64,000 bases of DNA from Porodaedalea pini (lineage: Eukaryota > Basidiomycota > Agaricomycetes > Hymenochaetales > Hymenochaetaceae): positions 393,095 to 457,094 of the forward strand of contig NBAY01000037.1 in assembly GCA_002794775.1 (NCBI GenBank), read 5' to 3'. Below are positions 36,459-49,500 of the stretch, in pieces (the first letter of the stretch is position 1; each line of letters begins with the position of its first letter). The translations under genes were made by a program, and so were the position numbers. The notes below the pieces were generated by a model. That model was not told the origin of the DNA. It saw nothing but the letters and a program-made list of their open reading frames with translations, and searched no databases.

Positions 36459-37427
36459 ATGGCCCAAGCTGCTGTAAGTATCGACGCTTTTGCCAACGTA
36501 CCGACGAAACAGCGTCTGAGCCCACGCACACTTGTTTCTTGCATCTACAGCAAGTTCCATCTACAGGAAACTCGCCTTTCGCCGAGCTCCCGCCCATTTA
36601 CACCCAACTTGCGGAAGCGAAGGCCAGAAAGGGTGCGCATGCGCAAGAAGCGCACTCTTCAAATTTACTCACCTCGTTTCTGCCCTTCACAGGCCTGACA
36701 TTTGAACAAATCGCGAAGGAGGTTGGAAAGGATGAAGTCTGGATTGCCGCTGCATTCTACGGGCAGGTGGGTGTCTCACCTTCATAGACTTAGCGCTGGT
36801 TATCATGTGTGCCTAATTTGTCACCTGCCCTCCCACGCGTGCATGTGACAGGCCAAGCTGACGCCCGAGCTCATCGAGGCCATTGCGAAGGTACTCGAGC
36901 TCCCAGCGGCCAATCTGCACAATGAGCTGGGTGCACATTGGTGGCCGAATAGGGGCCTAGGCTCGACTCCGCCGACGGATCCGGTCATTTACCGGCTTTA
37001 CGAGGTTTGCCAAATTTAAAGGCGAGAATCGGTGATATCGTTTTGAATACCAGTGTTCAGGGACTCTTGGTGTATGGGCATCCTATTAAGGTGAGGACTG
37101 AATGGTTGTTTTTTTGTGGTTGCGCCGGTCCTGACTATAGTGGTCTCCTTTGGAAGGCGATTATCCATGAGAAGGTCGGTCTGCCATTAAGCAATCACTC
37201 GGTTTTTTTTTCAGTCGCCGACCTGTAATTTATAGTTCGGAGATGGAATCATGTCGATGATCAACTGCTCCGTCACAATAAACAAGAAGGAAGATCCTGC
37301 AGGTGATCGCGTCGTGCTGACCTTTGAGTGCGTCGTTCTCTTTGAGTGCCGTATTTCCATGAAAATGTTGCCAAGGCTGATTATCTTCCACGACAGTGGC
37401 AAGTTCTTGCCATACGCGACTTGGTAA
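36459..37427 (+). CDS. CYN1: Cyanate hydratase (cyanase)
   Basis: Converts cyanate and bicarbonate to CO2 and carbamate (then ammonia) in a decameric cytosolic enzyme. Exons 36459-36473, 36551-36632, 36693-36766, 36852-37004, 37061-37090, 37157-37174, 37236-37327 and 37397-37427 join to 164 residues, the family's usual size. The N-terminal helical domain (LTFEQIAKEVGKDEVW) is followed by the catalytic domain: DPVIYRLYE with the catalytic Arg and Glu, then IHEKFGDGIMSMINC with the catalytic Ser, and the closing FDGKFLPYATW. Exons of 15, 18, 30 and 31 nt are short but each restores family sequence exactly. It is flanked on both sides by plus-strand genes with no functional link. Confidence 0.93.
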
Positions 37428-38155
37428 AATCGGGATGTCCCTGTAAGATTAATTCCGGTTGTGTAAGACCAAATAACAAGGTTGTCGGAGAGCCGATCTC
37501 CTCTTTCGATGAATTTTTGCTCTGCGAACTGAGAATAGGTACATATGACCTTAAGGGTAGTTTCGCAGGATGTGCTTTGTGTTTGGAGAAAGGCAGCGTA
37601 TCGTAGACTTCTGGTTGCTTCTTTTCTCGCGCAATCTCCATACGCATTTGCCCTCAGAGTGCTGCGTGTATGGGCCCACTAAGCAACGCCTCAACGTACT
37701 TACTACTCAAAATTGCCAACGTTTCCGGTGCGATAAGCTTCAAGAGTCTATCGGCCCGCCAGCTTGCAGGCTTGTTCCTCTTTGTACCCAAGTGCTGATC
37801 TGATTCATTCGAGTCTGATCCTTTGACGTACGCGCGGACTCACAATGTGCCACAACCAGCAACATTATTGGTGCGCGAACCATTTGTCTGTTTGCCTGCT
37901 TGCCTACTTGCTGATCAAAGCGTTTCACTAAGGCCCTTTCGATATACAGACTTGATGACCTCATCAAAGATGAGATACATCTGAGCGTCTGCTCTTAGGC
38001 AGTGGCTGATTGGGTATAGTACTTAAAGACTTTGCGGAGGGTGGGACACTAACATAACAGCACCCTGTCCCTTTAACTTTCTCCGCATCTGCAAAAGTCC
38101 CCGATCGTTCTTCCTTTCTGTTGCCCCGACCCTTCTGTTTCGGGATCACTTCGAT
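37428..38155. other. Intergenic, no supported gene
   Basis: No coding feature recognised. Pyrimidine-rich sequence at 38090-38155 precedes the next start codon and probably is its leader. Confidence 0.5.
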
Positions 38156-38734
38156 ATGGACTCTCTAGACTTTTCTTCGCTCTACTCTTTGGGAAGTGAT
38201 TCATTCTGTGGCTATTCCGAGTCGAGTCCACGATCAAGTGCTTCGTCAGATTTATCGTTTCACCACTTCGTATGTCCGCAATTCAGAGGCTTTTGACGCT
38301 TTTACATATTGGAATTCTAAATGCTTTAGATCGGCATATTGGAGGAAGAAGAAGAAGAGCGGATCAGGGCCTACAGGGAAATTCCGATCTCTCTGCTTCT
38401 GGATGACGAAGAGCGCGCGCCCTGCCCATGGCGGCGCGAAGCCATCGTCAGGGAGGACCCGAGATTCGAGGTGATGTTCAACGTCGGGCGCCACGTCCCG
38501 GCGGCGGAGACCACGCCCGGACAAACTATCGATCCTAAGTTGGTTTTTCGGCGGCCTGAAGAGGAGGAGTCCACGCAGAATACAGAAATCGAGCAGGACT
38601 CGAAGGTACGAAGAAAGAAGGAGGCTACGAACGGGTCTGGAGGTCGCGTCAGGCGCGCGAAACCGACCGAGCACTCCTCGACTAGATTCACCCCTTACGG
38701 CTATCGGAAAGCGTCACAGAACTCGAAGATCTAG
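38156..38734 (+). CDS. Hypothetical protein, acidic/basic low complexity
   Basis: Not recognised. Two exons, 38156-38269 and 38330-38734, joined over a 60-nt intron (donor GTATGT, branch TTCTAAAT) give 172 residues. The N-terminus is Ser-rich (MDSLDFSSLYSLGSDSF), followed by a run of Glu (EEEEEER), a compact segment with PCPWRREAIVREDPRFEVMFNVGRH-like charged sequence, and a Lys/Arg/Ser-rich tail. No signal peptide, membrane helix or known domain. Coding is supported by the clean intron, the open GC-rich second exon and the typical leader. Confidence 0.6.
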
Positions 38735-39574
38735 GCAATATGCAGTTACTCTTCTAGCAATGTCTGGCTTGAAGCCTTTCTCTAGACTTACAGATTGTAT
38801 TAATCAACGAATCATCTAATCGTCTTTCCCTTTCTCGACACTCTCCTTACCACTGCCGCATAGTTTTATTCCTTCCTTCCCACATCTTTTCCTCATTGTG
38901 AGGTGCGTAAACACTCAGATTTGTGATGCACAGTAGTGGCTCACACTACTTAATTCCCCAGTGTGCTTCCGTCTTTATCAAGCTTCGTGTTTGTGGCTAT
39001 TTGTGTGGCCGTTGGTGGCTGGCGAGCCACCATATCAAAGTGGCCGATAAGATTAACCGAGTTCATATTTACGTACACGCACCAAAATCCTATTTAGAGC
39101 GCGTGGCTTGTGGCTTGCTCTTTCGTTGATTTGGACTCTTACCACTCTCGTCTTTCCTGCCTTTCAGCTCCAGATTCCTCGACTATTGAATAGCTCTCAA
39201 GGTATGCATCTTCGCGATTCACCCTCCCCTGCGCGACACTGAGTATATGCGCTGCAGATTTCGTGGCCTCGTATGATTTGTGCCTGCGCGTATTCACAAT
39301 CTCAGTAGCGTAATTTGGGGTGAGTTATGCTCGTGCATTTCACTTATATTTTCCGCCGCTGATAGGCATTTCAAGTCTGAAGCAAACAACACATTTCATT
39401 CTCGATTATCATTCAGTACGACCTTCGTCTTTGTTCGTACCGGTCTAAAATCTCCAACCCCTCTGGCTTATATTATTCCCTGCTAATTCTGGCACTGCTT
39501 TATCTGTATTGTCCAGTTGATCCATTCAAGTTCGCACAGAGTCATCGCCATCGATTTCTCCCCTGTGGATAGAA
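38735..39574. other. Intergenic, no supported gene
   Basis: T/C-rich sequence without coding motifs. The pyrimidine tract before 39575 is probably the promoter and leader of the zinc-finger gene. Confidence 0.5.
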
Positions 39575-40735
39575 ATGGCTCCTTCGAGATTCTCAAGAAA
39601 AGTACTGGGTTCCTCTGATGCTTTTCCGAGAAGCATCGACAGAGATCGTCGCGTAAGTTATAGAGGTCTTCTAATTTGTTTGACGACACTAGCAAGTTCC
39701 TATTTAGCTTTACGAAGCAACACAGGCCCATCATCATGTCTATGCCCCCACATATCCCTTGGTCAAACAGTCAAAGGTCAAGTCTCTCATTTCGGACGAC
39801 CAGCTCGATCTGGAAGTGACTGAGAACAACGAGGCCGATACTGAAATCTCTCTCATCCCTTTATTCGAGCCTTCCGAAGGCTCATCTCAAGAGAACGATG
39901 TCGAAATGTCCGCAGCCGATTCCGGGGCGGATCAAATGACAGTCGCCTCTGACGATATGGGAAACGACACCAACATTGAAGTCGAACCCGAGACGATGGA
40001 GGTTGACTTAGAGTCTGAGGAGTCTGAGGAGTCTGAGGCCTCCGTCGACGACGATCCGTATCCGGCCAAACAAGCTCTGATTCGAGAACTCAGACTCAAG
40101 GCAATCGGCATTAAAGACCTAGTTATTGAAGATTGGGAGCGGCGGAAGGCTGTGAGTTGCAGTTCCGATTAATTCCCAATCGCTTTACTTACTCGGAGAG
40201 ACACAGAAGATAAAGAAGCTAGAATCGCAGGATTCTTCGAAAGAAGAGGTCTCTCGGTGGCTTCCAACGCCTGGGAAATATCAAAAGAAGAGACAGCTTG
40301 TAGCTTCGTACGGGAAGGTAAACTGTACATTGAAGACTGGCTATTATTCCAATAGTGTTTACTCATTTTACTCTACGTTCACAGGGAGACATCAAGTGCC
40401 CGTTCGAGAATTGTAACTGGTTCTGTAAGACTAAGGCGCAAGCGTACAGGCGCCACCTTCTCACGCACTACCCTGAGGCATTTTTCTGTCCCATCTGCTG
40501 TGAGAGCTATTGTCGAGAAGATTCGCTAGATCGACACTTCCAAAGCGGAAGGTGCCTTAACCGCGCTGATGCAAAACGCTTCCGAGTCTGGCGCAACACC
40601 AACGGGTCGCCCAAGATGGGGCTCGACAATAGGTACTTCAACATATACTTCTTGGGCGCCATGGAAGATTTCGAGATTCCCGAGGAGGAATTCCAAATAA
40701 TAGCTAGACGCCGCCGTCATGCCCCGCTCCGTTGA
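39575..40735 (+). CDS. C2H2-type zinc-finger protein
   Basis: Probable nuclear DNA-binding or regulatory protein; targets unknown. Exons 39575-39652, 39708-40151, 40207-40317 and 40385-40735 give 327 residues. Residues 60-150 are very acidic with repeated EESEES, resembling an activation or interaction region. The C-terminal part holds one finger C-x4-C-x12-H-x4-H (CPFENCNW...HLLTHYP), followed at once by a variant finger C-x2-C-x12-H-x5-C (CPICCESY...HFQSGRC). A conserved-looking tail (DNRYFNIYFLGAMEDF) ends in an Arg-rich stretch. The gene has good splice sites throughout. The family is not identified beyond the zinc fingers. Confidence 0.8.
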
Positions 40736-41177
40736 GCACGCCGCCGGTAAACACATCCTTCATGCGATATGCACCTCCTCACTCAAATCATGTAATCAAA
40801 TAGATGCGTAAGCAATATGATCAAATTATGCACCACAACGTAAATAGCAGGCTCAACGACCCAAAGAACTGACGCATTCATGAACCTGCAAACCCCAGTC
40901 CAAACATGATACATGAAGGTACGTATCTGTGGATATGATGATTTTGCAATATATTTATACCTGGATGGCGAGAAAGGTCACAAAATGAAAAGGATAGGTA
41001 GGATGATCTCGAGTCATGGCCGGTACAATGACAATGCTAGAGCGGATACATATAAGTAGAATAAGATGCATTGGTTCGTGTCATTTGTGATGATGGATAT
41101 TGAGATAAACAAAAAGAGACAAAGGATTCAAAAAAAAAAAGGCGAGCCAGTTGATGATATGCATAGTGAACTAGCTC
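40736..41177. other. Intergenic, convergent 3' regions
   Basis: 442 nt between the zinc-finger gene (+) and MEX67 (-). AT-rich, with no coding feature. Confidence 0.55.
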
Positions 41178-43613
41178 TCAGAGGTATGCCTCTCGGCCAA
41201 GTGTTGCCTAAGGGATATGATAACTTAGGTCAGATAACAAACTACTCTAGAGAACAATCATCATACCTTGACTTGCTCGAAATTCGCCACCGCCCGCTCG
41301 ATATCCCAGCCGTTGTTCTCCAAACAGTCCAATGCGAACTTGACGTTAAGGCCTGTACGCTGACAAGTCTGCATGACAAGACTGCGCTGAGGATCAGGCT
41401 GTTGATATAAGGATCGTTACTAATACAGCAAAGGATTTATGTGAGATATAAGGGACTTACGATAGTGCCGAGCATGGCCTGGACATCGGGTACTAAAAGC
41501 CGCTGCTGCGCATCAGGCTGCAGCTGCTGTTGCCGTCTCTGCGGCGTCTGCGGAGCTGTGTGATGCGGTTTCCCCACATTCCCATCGCCCTGCACCTTGA
41601 TCGGGCCTGGCTTCCATGCGTCCGGACTCGAGAATGGACGAACAGTCAGTTGGTCGGAGAGGATGGTGACAGCCCAGTTGTTAATTGCGGCCCTGATAAT
41701 CACAGCTTAATAAGTCCTCCTAACGACATAACGCTAGTTACATACCTGGACCCCGGTGGTGCTGGCGCGAGAATAAACGATCGATCAAACGAACGGATGC
41801 CCTGTGATGGCTCTTCAAGCGATAATGAGCGCTATTTCCTCGCGGATACACAAAGAGAGGAACGTTACCTTCCGCGAACTCGCCATGTATACATAAGAAC
41901 AACATAGTCGCCGCTCCTTGGCCAACGGGCCATGCATCAATGCAGAACTTTTCGGCTGCGCCAGACACCTCATGACGCGTGCCAGGGAGGTGCGACATCG
42001 CCTTGACAATATCATCCGGGCCGGTGTGAAGGCTGCGCAACTCGCGCTCCAGCCCACCGCTCGCACCGCCGGAAAGAAAGCTTAGATTGCGTGAGCCGCC
42101 TGACGCGTTGTGTAGCCAGGGTCCCCACTCGAGTTTGCGCTGATTGGGCATCGCCGGCGAGGTGTGCCATCCCTGAAGGCGGGCACGCGGCGGGATCTGA
42201 GTGTAAGCGGAGTACGAGAAGGTGGCATTTGGGTCGTAGACGTCTGCGAGGGCAGAGCGTTGGGAGTCGAAAAGAGGAAAGAATCTACATGACACAGGTC
42301 AGATACAGAAGTCGAATGTCGGCAAAGTGGATTTTTATACCGAGAAAGGAAGCTACTGATGACGGATCCGTCTACTCCAGTGATGAATGAGGGAGCCATG
42401 TTGAAAAGGAAGGAGTCGGGACCCATTTGTTCATACGGGTCAGAGCTTGAAGAGGAGGCGATGGGTCCGTCAACAAAAGATATCTTCGTTATTGCTTCTT
42501 GGTCTAACACCTCCAGCAATGCAAATCTTCTCATCATTCCACTGAATCGGTCGATTGATAAACTTTTCGAGTTGATTGAATCTTGTACTCTACTGACCTC
42601 TTGTACTGCTCTGCTCGCCCTGCACTCAATTCTGACTCTCGCAGAGGATTGCCACTGAAGATCATCTCTCTGAGCTGCGCCAATTTCCGGTTTTTTCCAG
42701 AGAGCTGGTCTAGATCCCTCCATGACCTGAGTTTATTGCCTTGCAGAGACAAATTCCGGAGATTGGGGATATAATGTGCCAGGCTGGTAATCTGACTACC
42801 AGTCTGGATATTGTTGTTCGCGAGTGAGATCGTCTCAACAGGTGGCTTGAGCTGAGATGCGAGCTTGAAAAGGACAGGGTACTCCTTGTTGCTCGAACCG
42901 GGTTGACCAGGAGCCACGATGTTGTTCTTCCTGAGTACTTCGTCGTCGGCCAGCCGCTGCGGTATAAATTAGCACAAACGTGATACACCAAAAAATGCGA
43001 CGCACTTCAAGGTCAAGAAATCTAGCCTCAGGATTATACCGTTTCTGCACTACTTCCCGCCACACCTCCAGCGGCTTGACCTGCGACCGTGCCGGCCCTC
43101 TCCCAATGCGTAAATTGGCTGGTTTCAAGGCCGCGCCACGGACAGCAAGCGGATTCGAAAGGTTTGCTGATATCCTCGAGGCAAGCTGATTCCATCCACA
43201 AATCCAGCAAGCAAGCAATTAGAGGCCCGTCCACAACAACATAGCCAACACAATCACAGCACAAGAGCATACCAAACCAGAGGTGACGGGAAGGAAGGGG
43301 AAGGACAGATACATCGTAAGCGCATGTAACTAGGATAAGAGAGAAGAACACTACGACCGGAAAGCAAGCGTGCATGCTCCGATCGGAATGGGTCGGAATT
43401 ATTTACCATTTTGTGCGAGAGGTCTGCGGCACCAGAAGCCTTGTAGATATCGACGGCACGCTGGCGGTGCCCGTGAGCTGCCTTCCTCGTTGTCTTCTTG
43501 CGTCCACCCTTGGTGAGGTCGCGCATGCTCGCGTCCTCGTCCCTGATAAGGCCTGCACCCTTGAGGGCCTTGCTCGCAAGACCGCGAGGTTGGTGAGAAG
43601 AGGCAGCCATCAT
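41178..43613 (-). CDS. MEX67: mRNA export factor MEX67 (NXF/TAP family)
   Basis: Carries mRNPs through the nuclear pore as a dimer with MTR2. Minus-strand exons 43613-43407, 43185-43006, 42956-42598, 42541-42341, 42284-41869, 41812-41746, 41692-41461, 41398-41267 and 41207-41178 give 607 residues. A basic N-terminus is followed by leucine-rich repeats at about 150-235 ([31 protein letters not shown]), an NTF2-like domain at about 265-480 ([26 protein letters not shown]), a Pro/Gln linker, and the C-terminal UBA-like TAP-C domain at 553-607 ([19 protein letters not shown]) that binds FG nucleoporins. The last exon is only 30 nt. The gene is divergent from the thiamine pyrophosphokinase gene, with 248 nt between starts. 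Confidence 0.92.
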
Positions 43614-43861
43614 GGTACACTTCGAAGTCAGACGCGCCGTTCTAAAGCGTCGAAAGAGTAGATGCGACTGTTGTTGACGAAGCAGAGGTTGAGGTTGACA
43701 CTGCGGCGACGACGACGATGGACGTCGGAGTCAAGAGCGTGCTGAGCGTCCTTTGCGCGGTTTGCGGCTCTTGATCAACACATGAGTCATAGATTCTCAC
43801 GATTACAACTCCCAAAGTTGGAAATACTGAGAATCCTCTCTCGCCTACGATTCTGACCACG
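43614..43861. promoter_or_regulatory. Divergent promoter region, MEX67 / THI80
   Basis: 248 nt between two divergent start codons, so it must contain both promoters. No TATA box or thiamine-responsive element was recognised. The THI80 transcript might carry a leader element, but I saw no TPP riboswitch core here. Confidence 0.4.
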
Positions 43862-44890
43862 ATGAAGGTTCGTCGCTGGTCCACACCGTTTCTACAAGTC
43901 GTGACCCAAAACACGTCTGCGACAGCAGAACGACGTGCACTTATCGTCCTCAATCAGCCTTTCTCATCGGATTTGCTCGTGCGCGTGTGGAACGCATGTC
44001 AATGGCACGCATGCGCCGATGGCGGTGCGAACAGGCTATTTGACGTCCTACAAGCAAATTCCGAGCTTGAATCTGAGGCGTGAGCGCGTCTTAACATGCT
44101 CGAACTCAATGGCCGGAGCTGACGCTCAGCTGGAGACAGCTTCACCCCGGACCTCATCAAGGGCGACTTGGACTCGATTCGGTCTGATGTCAAAGAATAC
44201 TATGCGAGGCTGGTAAGCTTCGTACTTCCCAACGCTATGGTCTCAACTAAGGCGGAGTAGGGCGTTTCAATCGTCAAAGATCCGGACCTGTATTCCACAG
44301 ATCTGATGAAGTGCATATCAACCATCGAAGATATTGAGTCTTCAACTCCTGATCAGGCTCAGGTGCATATGTGCATCACGTCAGCTTATTCCTCATTGCT
44401 CATTGGGAAGTATACAGTTCAGCATCATAATACTTGGCGGTCTATCTGGACGATTTGATCAGACCATCCATACGGTCTCTTACTTGCATAAGCTTCGCAA
44501 AGCTCGAAGCCAAATATTCGTAGTGACTGACGACAATGTTGGGTGGTGCTTGGATAAGGTATGTTTCCTCCACAGCTCGTGTATAACATGGCTTCTCATG
44601 ATTCGAAGGGAGAACACTTGATAGAGGTCGATCCGGCCTTGATAGGTCCTACATGCGGCCTTTTACCCGTCGGCATCGATTCGACTATTCTCACTACTCG
44701 AGGACTGCAGTGGAACCTCGGTATGCTTCACGTGTCTTTTCTTGCTCATGTGTAGTCTAATATGGCTACAGAAAATAGCGAATCATCATTCGACGGTCTT
44801 GTATCATCGTCAAACGCCACAGTGGACAAAGAAGTGTATATTTCAACTTCGAAACCTATTTTCTGGATCGTCGAACTTGCTTTCTTATGA
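43862..44890 (+). CDS. THI80: Thiamine pyrophosphokinase
   Basis: Transfers pyrophosphate from ATP to thiamine to make the cofactor TPP. Exons 43862-44079, 44140-44212, 44261-44362, 44418-44558, 44609-44720 and 44772-44890 give 254 residues, the family's usual size. The N-terminal ATP-binding half has CADGGANRLFD and FTPDLIKGDLDSIRSDV (metal-binding Asp residues), then DLYSTDLMKC and ILGGLSGRFDQTIH. The C-terminal thiamine-binding half has PTCGLLPVG, GLQWNL and SSFDGLVSSSN. The first acceptor is GAGACAG at 44139, chosen because nearer AG sites break the frame. A decayed partial copy lies at 60060-60670. Confidence 0.93.
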
Positions 44891-45962
44891 TTATCAGACG
44901 CTATTGCTTCATATATCCTTTATCTAGACTCTGGACTTCAGCCCCGCCTCCACGGAACCTTGCGTGAGTTCAATATCAGCATCTCGACGGATCTTTCCAT
45001 CAAGTCTCACTAAAAGCCGTAATCGCGGGTTTGAATTACGCTTGCTAGAGGCCATCCCCTGTCCTTCTGCTGTTTGATACTCTGATAAATCTCTGATGCA
45101 TTACATCCATTATGCAACGTCCTAATTTCGCACAGCACTCCTCTACTACGCCTCGATATCCGTTCTTGCCCTCTGCAACGCATCGCTCTCATCTTCTACA
45201 CTATGTGACTGCATATGAAACGGTCTCTATCGGATTACGCGTAAAGATCGTCTAGTCACGATTCTCCGGGGAAAGCACTAAGCGCAGCCTGTGTATTTGG
45301 CATTGCACATATCAGACGATTACTGTGGATATACGTCGAGGATCAAAGGTTCAGAAAGCATTAATAAGCATGGGAGGGAAATATGAGGTATACCTCGATC
45401 TCCGCAGCATTATAACGTGCTCGGCAGATCTTCACTGTTCAGCACTGTGCCTTGGTTTTACTTGCTATATGCAGCTGTCTGTAGTCTTCCAGTCTCTTGC
45501 TGCTAATTCTCGTTTGGGCGGCCCTGAGTGATATGGGCAGACTCATGCTAATCAATGCCCTGCTCTATTACATGCAACCCGCAAAGCAAATGAAATAAAC
45601 TCGATCATCGTCGAATATTCTAGGAGTCTGTCTCATCCTCGGATAGACTAACTTACTAGCTTGGTTGGCACGCTGATTCTGCACTCTGGAATGCACCGAG
45701 TTGCAAAAAGCGGGAAGCAACCCTGAGCTGTATTGCACAGAGCAACCTGCAAAGTAGATGGAATATATACTATATTGGCATTATCAAACTATCTTGGTTT
45801 GCAGAGGATCTGTAATCATCTAACTGAAGACCATTGTGCAACTTCGCTCACACAATCTGTATAAAGGTCCAGCTTCGTTTAGGCATCAATACAGGAGCCT
45901 CTCCAGCAATGGCACATCAGTCAGAAACAATTAACCCAGAAGTAACTGAGCCAGGTCCTACT
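44891..45962. other. Intergenic, no supported gene
   Basis: Downstream of THI80. Only short open frames without motifs. Confidence 0.5.
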
Positions 45963-45970
45963 AGTACAGC

Positions 45971-46555
45971 TATAGTTGCCGTTGTCCGGTCCAGGGTCCA
46001 GCTCTCCTGCCATTTTTCTGGACCGAGCTGGACCCTGGACCGGACCTGGACCGGAAGAAATATTTGTAGGAGTTAGTTTGACATCATTACTGGCCTCAAG
46101 TTGGTTGACAAAGATGTAGAACAGCTCTAGTGAGACTGGAAGATGTGCTTGAGCTTTGCATAGCACTGTGACATGACTACTTGCCTACCCAGGGGGTCTT
46201 TCATACCATGTGAACAGGTTTTCTCAGGACTCAGGAGCAGGTCTGGTGGATACCAAGTGCCATATCCACCTTCTTTCTGAAACTTTTGAGTACAGAGATA
46301 CTATAGATGTACTACAAAGGCCTTTTCAAATGCATGTCTTTGTCTCAAGCATAAATAGAATTAATTCAACTTTTTCTTCTCAATTTACCAGCGGTCCAGG
46401 TCCGGACCTGGACTGGACCCGAGGTCTGGTCCAAAAGCGGTCCAGTTGGGGTCCGGTCCAGGTCCGAGCTGAGCAGGAAAATCCAAAACGGTCCGGGTTA
46501 CGGTCCACCGACATTTTGCCTGGACCGGACCTGGACCGGACCGCGGCAACTATAC
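45971..46555. mobile_element. Non-autonomous hAT-like element (MITE)
   Basis: 585 bp bounded by inverted ends (TATAGTTGCCG...GTCCGGTCCAGG on the left; the same sequence on the minus strand at the right, about 23 of 25 matches) and by a perfect 8-bp target duplication AGTACAGC at 45963-45970 and 46556-46563. An 8-bp duplication is the hAT signature. Both ends carry dense GGTCC/GGACC repeats over about 100 bp that can also fold back on themselves. The AT-rich middle has no transposase frame. Confidence 0.75.
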
Positions 46556-46563
46556 AGTACAGC

Positions 46564-49500
46564 CATTTGGACTCCAGCTCGTGGGATGTTTACAAAGCTG
46601 CATGAGAAATGCTCTGCGAGCCGTGGATAAATCAGCTATTTATGGATAGTGGCAAAGAACATTGCGCTCATAGAGGACAAATCAAACGTTCCGAGGAGTC
46701 AGGCGCCCAACGGACGAGTTTAGAGAGATCCTCTAGAACACTCAGTATTAGTACATCTCTAGGGAGTTCAACATGGCACTTGAAACCTTATCGGTAAAGG
46801 AAACCTTCCACCGGATAGTGGGGGATCGGCTTGAAAAGCAGTTGGAGGATTTAGAGTTCGTCCGACCAGTCACAAAGATACGAGCTTCAAGAATAAATGA
46901 CAGATGAGCAGCATTAAGAAATGGTCCAAGAACAGAAAGAAAGCTTAGAACGACATTCGAAATTCTAGAAGACTCAATTGCACTTCAATGCAACTTTACA
47001 GAGAAGCAGGGACAGCCACATAAATCACTGAAACATACCTTCCTACCTGCCTGTTACTAGTGTTTGATACTACATATACTATGAATAATTATAAATACCG
47101 CTTATTCAAATGCCCAGAAAATGACTGTCTGAAACCATTACCATCCGTCGGGTTTGATATAGTCAGCGGTCCGCTAAACTTATCCCGTTATACCTGTGCA
47201 CTTCGAAATTCTCAGAGTTTTTCTCAGTCATACAGAAACATTATTCGACCGTCAGATCCACAGCATCCGTCTATCTAAAGTATTGAGAGGCTTACTCTCA
47301 ATTTAGAGATTTATCGATGGCATTTGAGCCCATCAGTCTGGAATGGCATCTGTGTTGCTGCAAACTTGGTTGGAATCTGTGATCACGGTTTGTACATATC
47401 TATGCCTCCTAGGCCTGTGCGGCACTGTCGAGGGTGCATATAGGCTCTACCTCGCCACCGCATACCTCTGAGACACTGGTTTAGCCCCTGTTACTGTCCC
47501 CTATCCGGTGCCAAGTGGTCCTCTTCTGGATAATCGGGCTGTGAGATTGTACAGGACCATGTAGATCCTTCGCTGCGTTTGGCAGTGCAGACGAAGAAAA
47601 GTTCTCCGGGCTGCGCATCGTGGACTCAGGTTCCAGGAATAGTACTGATGACATTCTCTGAGAACCAGAAGATGGCCTAAATTTCTATAGGACAGCCAAC
47701 AAACGCTTGAGAACTACTCTCTGTATCGCACTTTCTCCATCTTCTCGAGCGCCCGCTTTCCTCGTGTTGCGGTTTCCATTGCTAAGAAGCATTCTAGAGA
47801 CCTCTGTATGCCTTAGCTCCGCTTTAATACACAATATTAAGTAACCGACAATGTTCCACTTATAAAAAGTGGTATACGAAGCTGCGTGCGCCTTGTCCAC
47901 TTTGTCCGAATGAACGGGTCATCGGTGCCCCTTAAATAACATAAACAATGTGCATGCTCTTTCATTGATTTCGGTCACTTGATTCCTTGTATCCTAGCGC
48001 CCCCCCTCTCTCTCCGCCTCTATTCCTCTTCTTCTCGTTTTCTTTGAGTAAAGCGTATGGACGCGCTCCCGGAATGAAAGGAGTGAAGATAATGTGTGTA
48101 GCGCGCTACAAGACATCCGGGGCGCGCATCAAACATCATAGTCATAAATACAAACACACACCACATTCGGAATTTGACCATCCTTTTAAAAGGTGGAGGC
48201 GTGTAGGCAGCATACAATGAATGCATCCGATTGGGAAATGCTTCCGGGCCTCACGACGGCCTACGGCGTCCGGCCTGCTGGTCTTGCAACTGCGAGAGAT
48301 CTTGAACTTTGCGGAAAGGCTTCCTAGACTCATGGTGCCCGCTATCACCAGGCGGAGGGATTTACAGTTCTCTGCCTGCAGGCAGCATTCAAGAGTATGT
48401 GCAGTTGAAGAAAATGGAAAAGAACGCAACTAATTATAGAGCATTGCCACACCGAACGCCAAGTAGTCAGGAGTTTGGAGAGAGGGGGAGGGGGACGGTG
48501 GCAGTAAGCCTCGTAGGATATCCGATCGATGAAGAGGGAGTTGAAGATACTGGGGGAAAGTGGAGGAGAGAGAATCGCTCGTCCTAATTGCAGGACATTC
48601 CACTAAGAAGAAATGCCTCTGAAAAGAGATGAGCAATGCGCACTACCGCGTCCGTTTGCCCTTTGCTGAGAGCAAATATTGAAAAATGTCGCAAGAATGT
48701 CCGATGCCAGCGCGATGAAGGATAGCCTTGGTCCCTTGTACAATCCAGAGATTCGAGGCCACGCACAGGAAAGCCTGAGAAGAGATCACAGACCGACGTA
48801 GGGCCCAGCTAGGCGTTGTAAGAAACAGGTTGTTCGGCATGACGTGCGGAGAGATGTCCGAAGGCGGTGGTATGTGTTGTACGAGTACGAGTACGCATCA
48901 CAAGCGGTTGCATAGCAGGCGCATCAGACGCGTCTCAGAACTGGTACAGTAATAGCTGGGAAACTGGAATGAAGGTTACAGACAGGGATCAGCTTGATAC
49001 GCGTCATATATGCGAGGTTCCCTCGAGATACATCTTCTCGTGCTGTATCGCAAAAAGTGCGCCGAGGACATCGGCATATAAAATTTGGTACCGGTGCAGA
49101 CCATGGGAAATGGACATGCAGGATTCGCAGACCTAGCGGGGATTTCTCCAGGTAAAGAATAACCACTACAGACCGCGGCCAGCTGTAAGCGGTGCACTTT
49201 TGTAGGTCTGAAAGTGGGCAGCGGCCTCGGGTGCGAGGCCGGAGCAGAGCGATGGCGGTGAAGCCGATTCTGCTTGAATACATACCGATTGCACCGATGC
49301 AGGCTGCCGTGTGGTTGCGGCGGCCACGTCTGATATGCACGTTCGGCAAGCGCAAAGCTGCGGTGGACTGCAAGACGGGGGATCGAGCTAGAACTACATG
49401 TTGACTGCGGTGCGTCCGAGTAATAAGGGGTACGTACTAGAGCACTTCAAAATTTACGTTAGATATTCCTGTCCCCCGCATAGCCACAATCGTATTGAGG

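Noticed and set aside
48924..49373. 149-codon minus-strand frame in the gene-poor stretch
   Set aside because: No domain, no introns in an intron-rich genome, and Arg/Cys/Ser-heavy composition typical of random frames.
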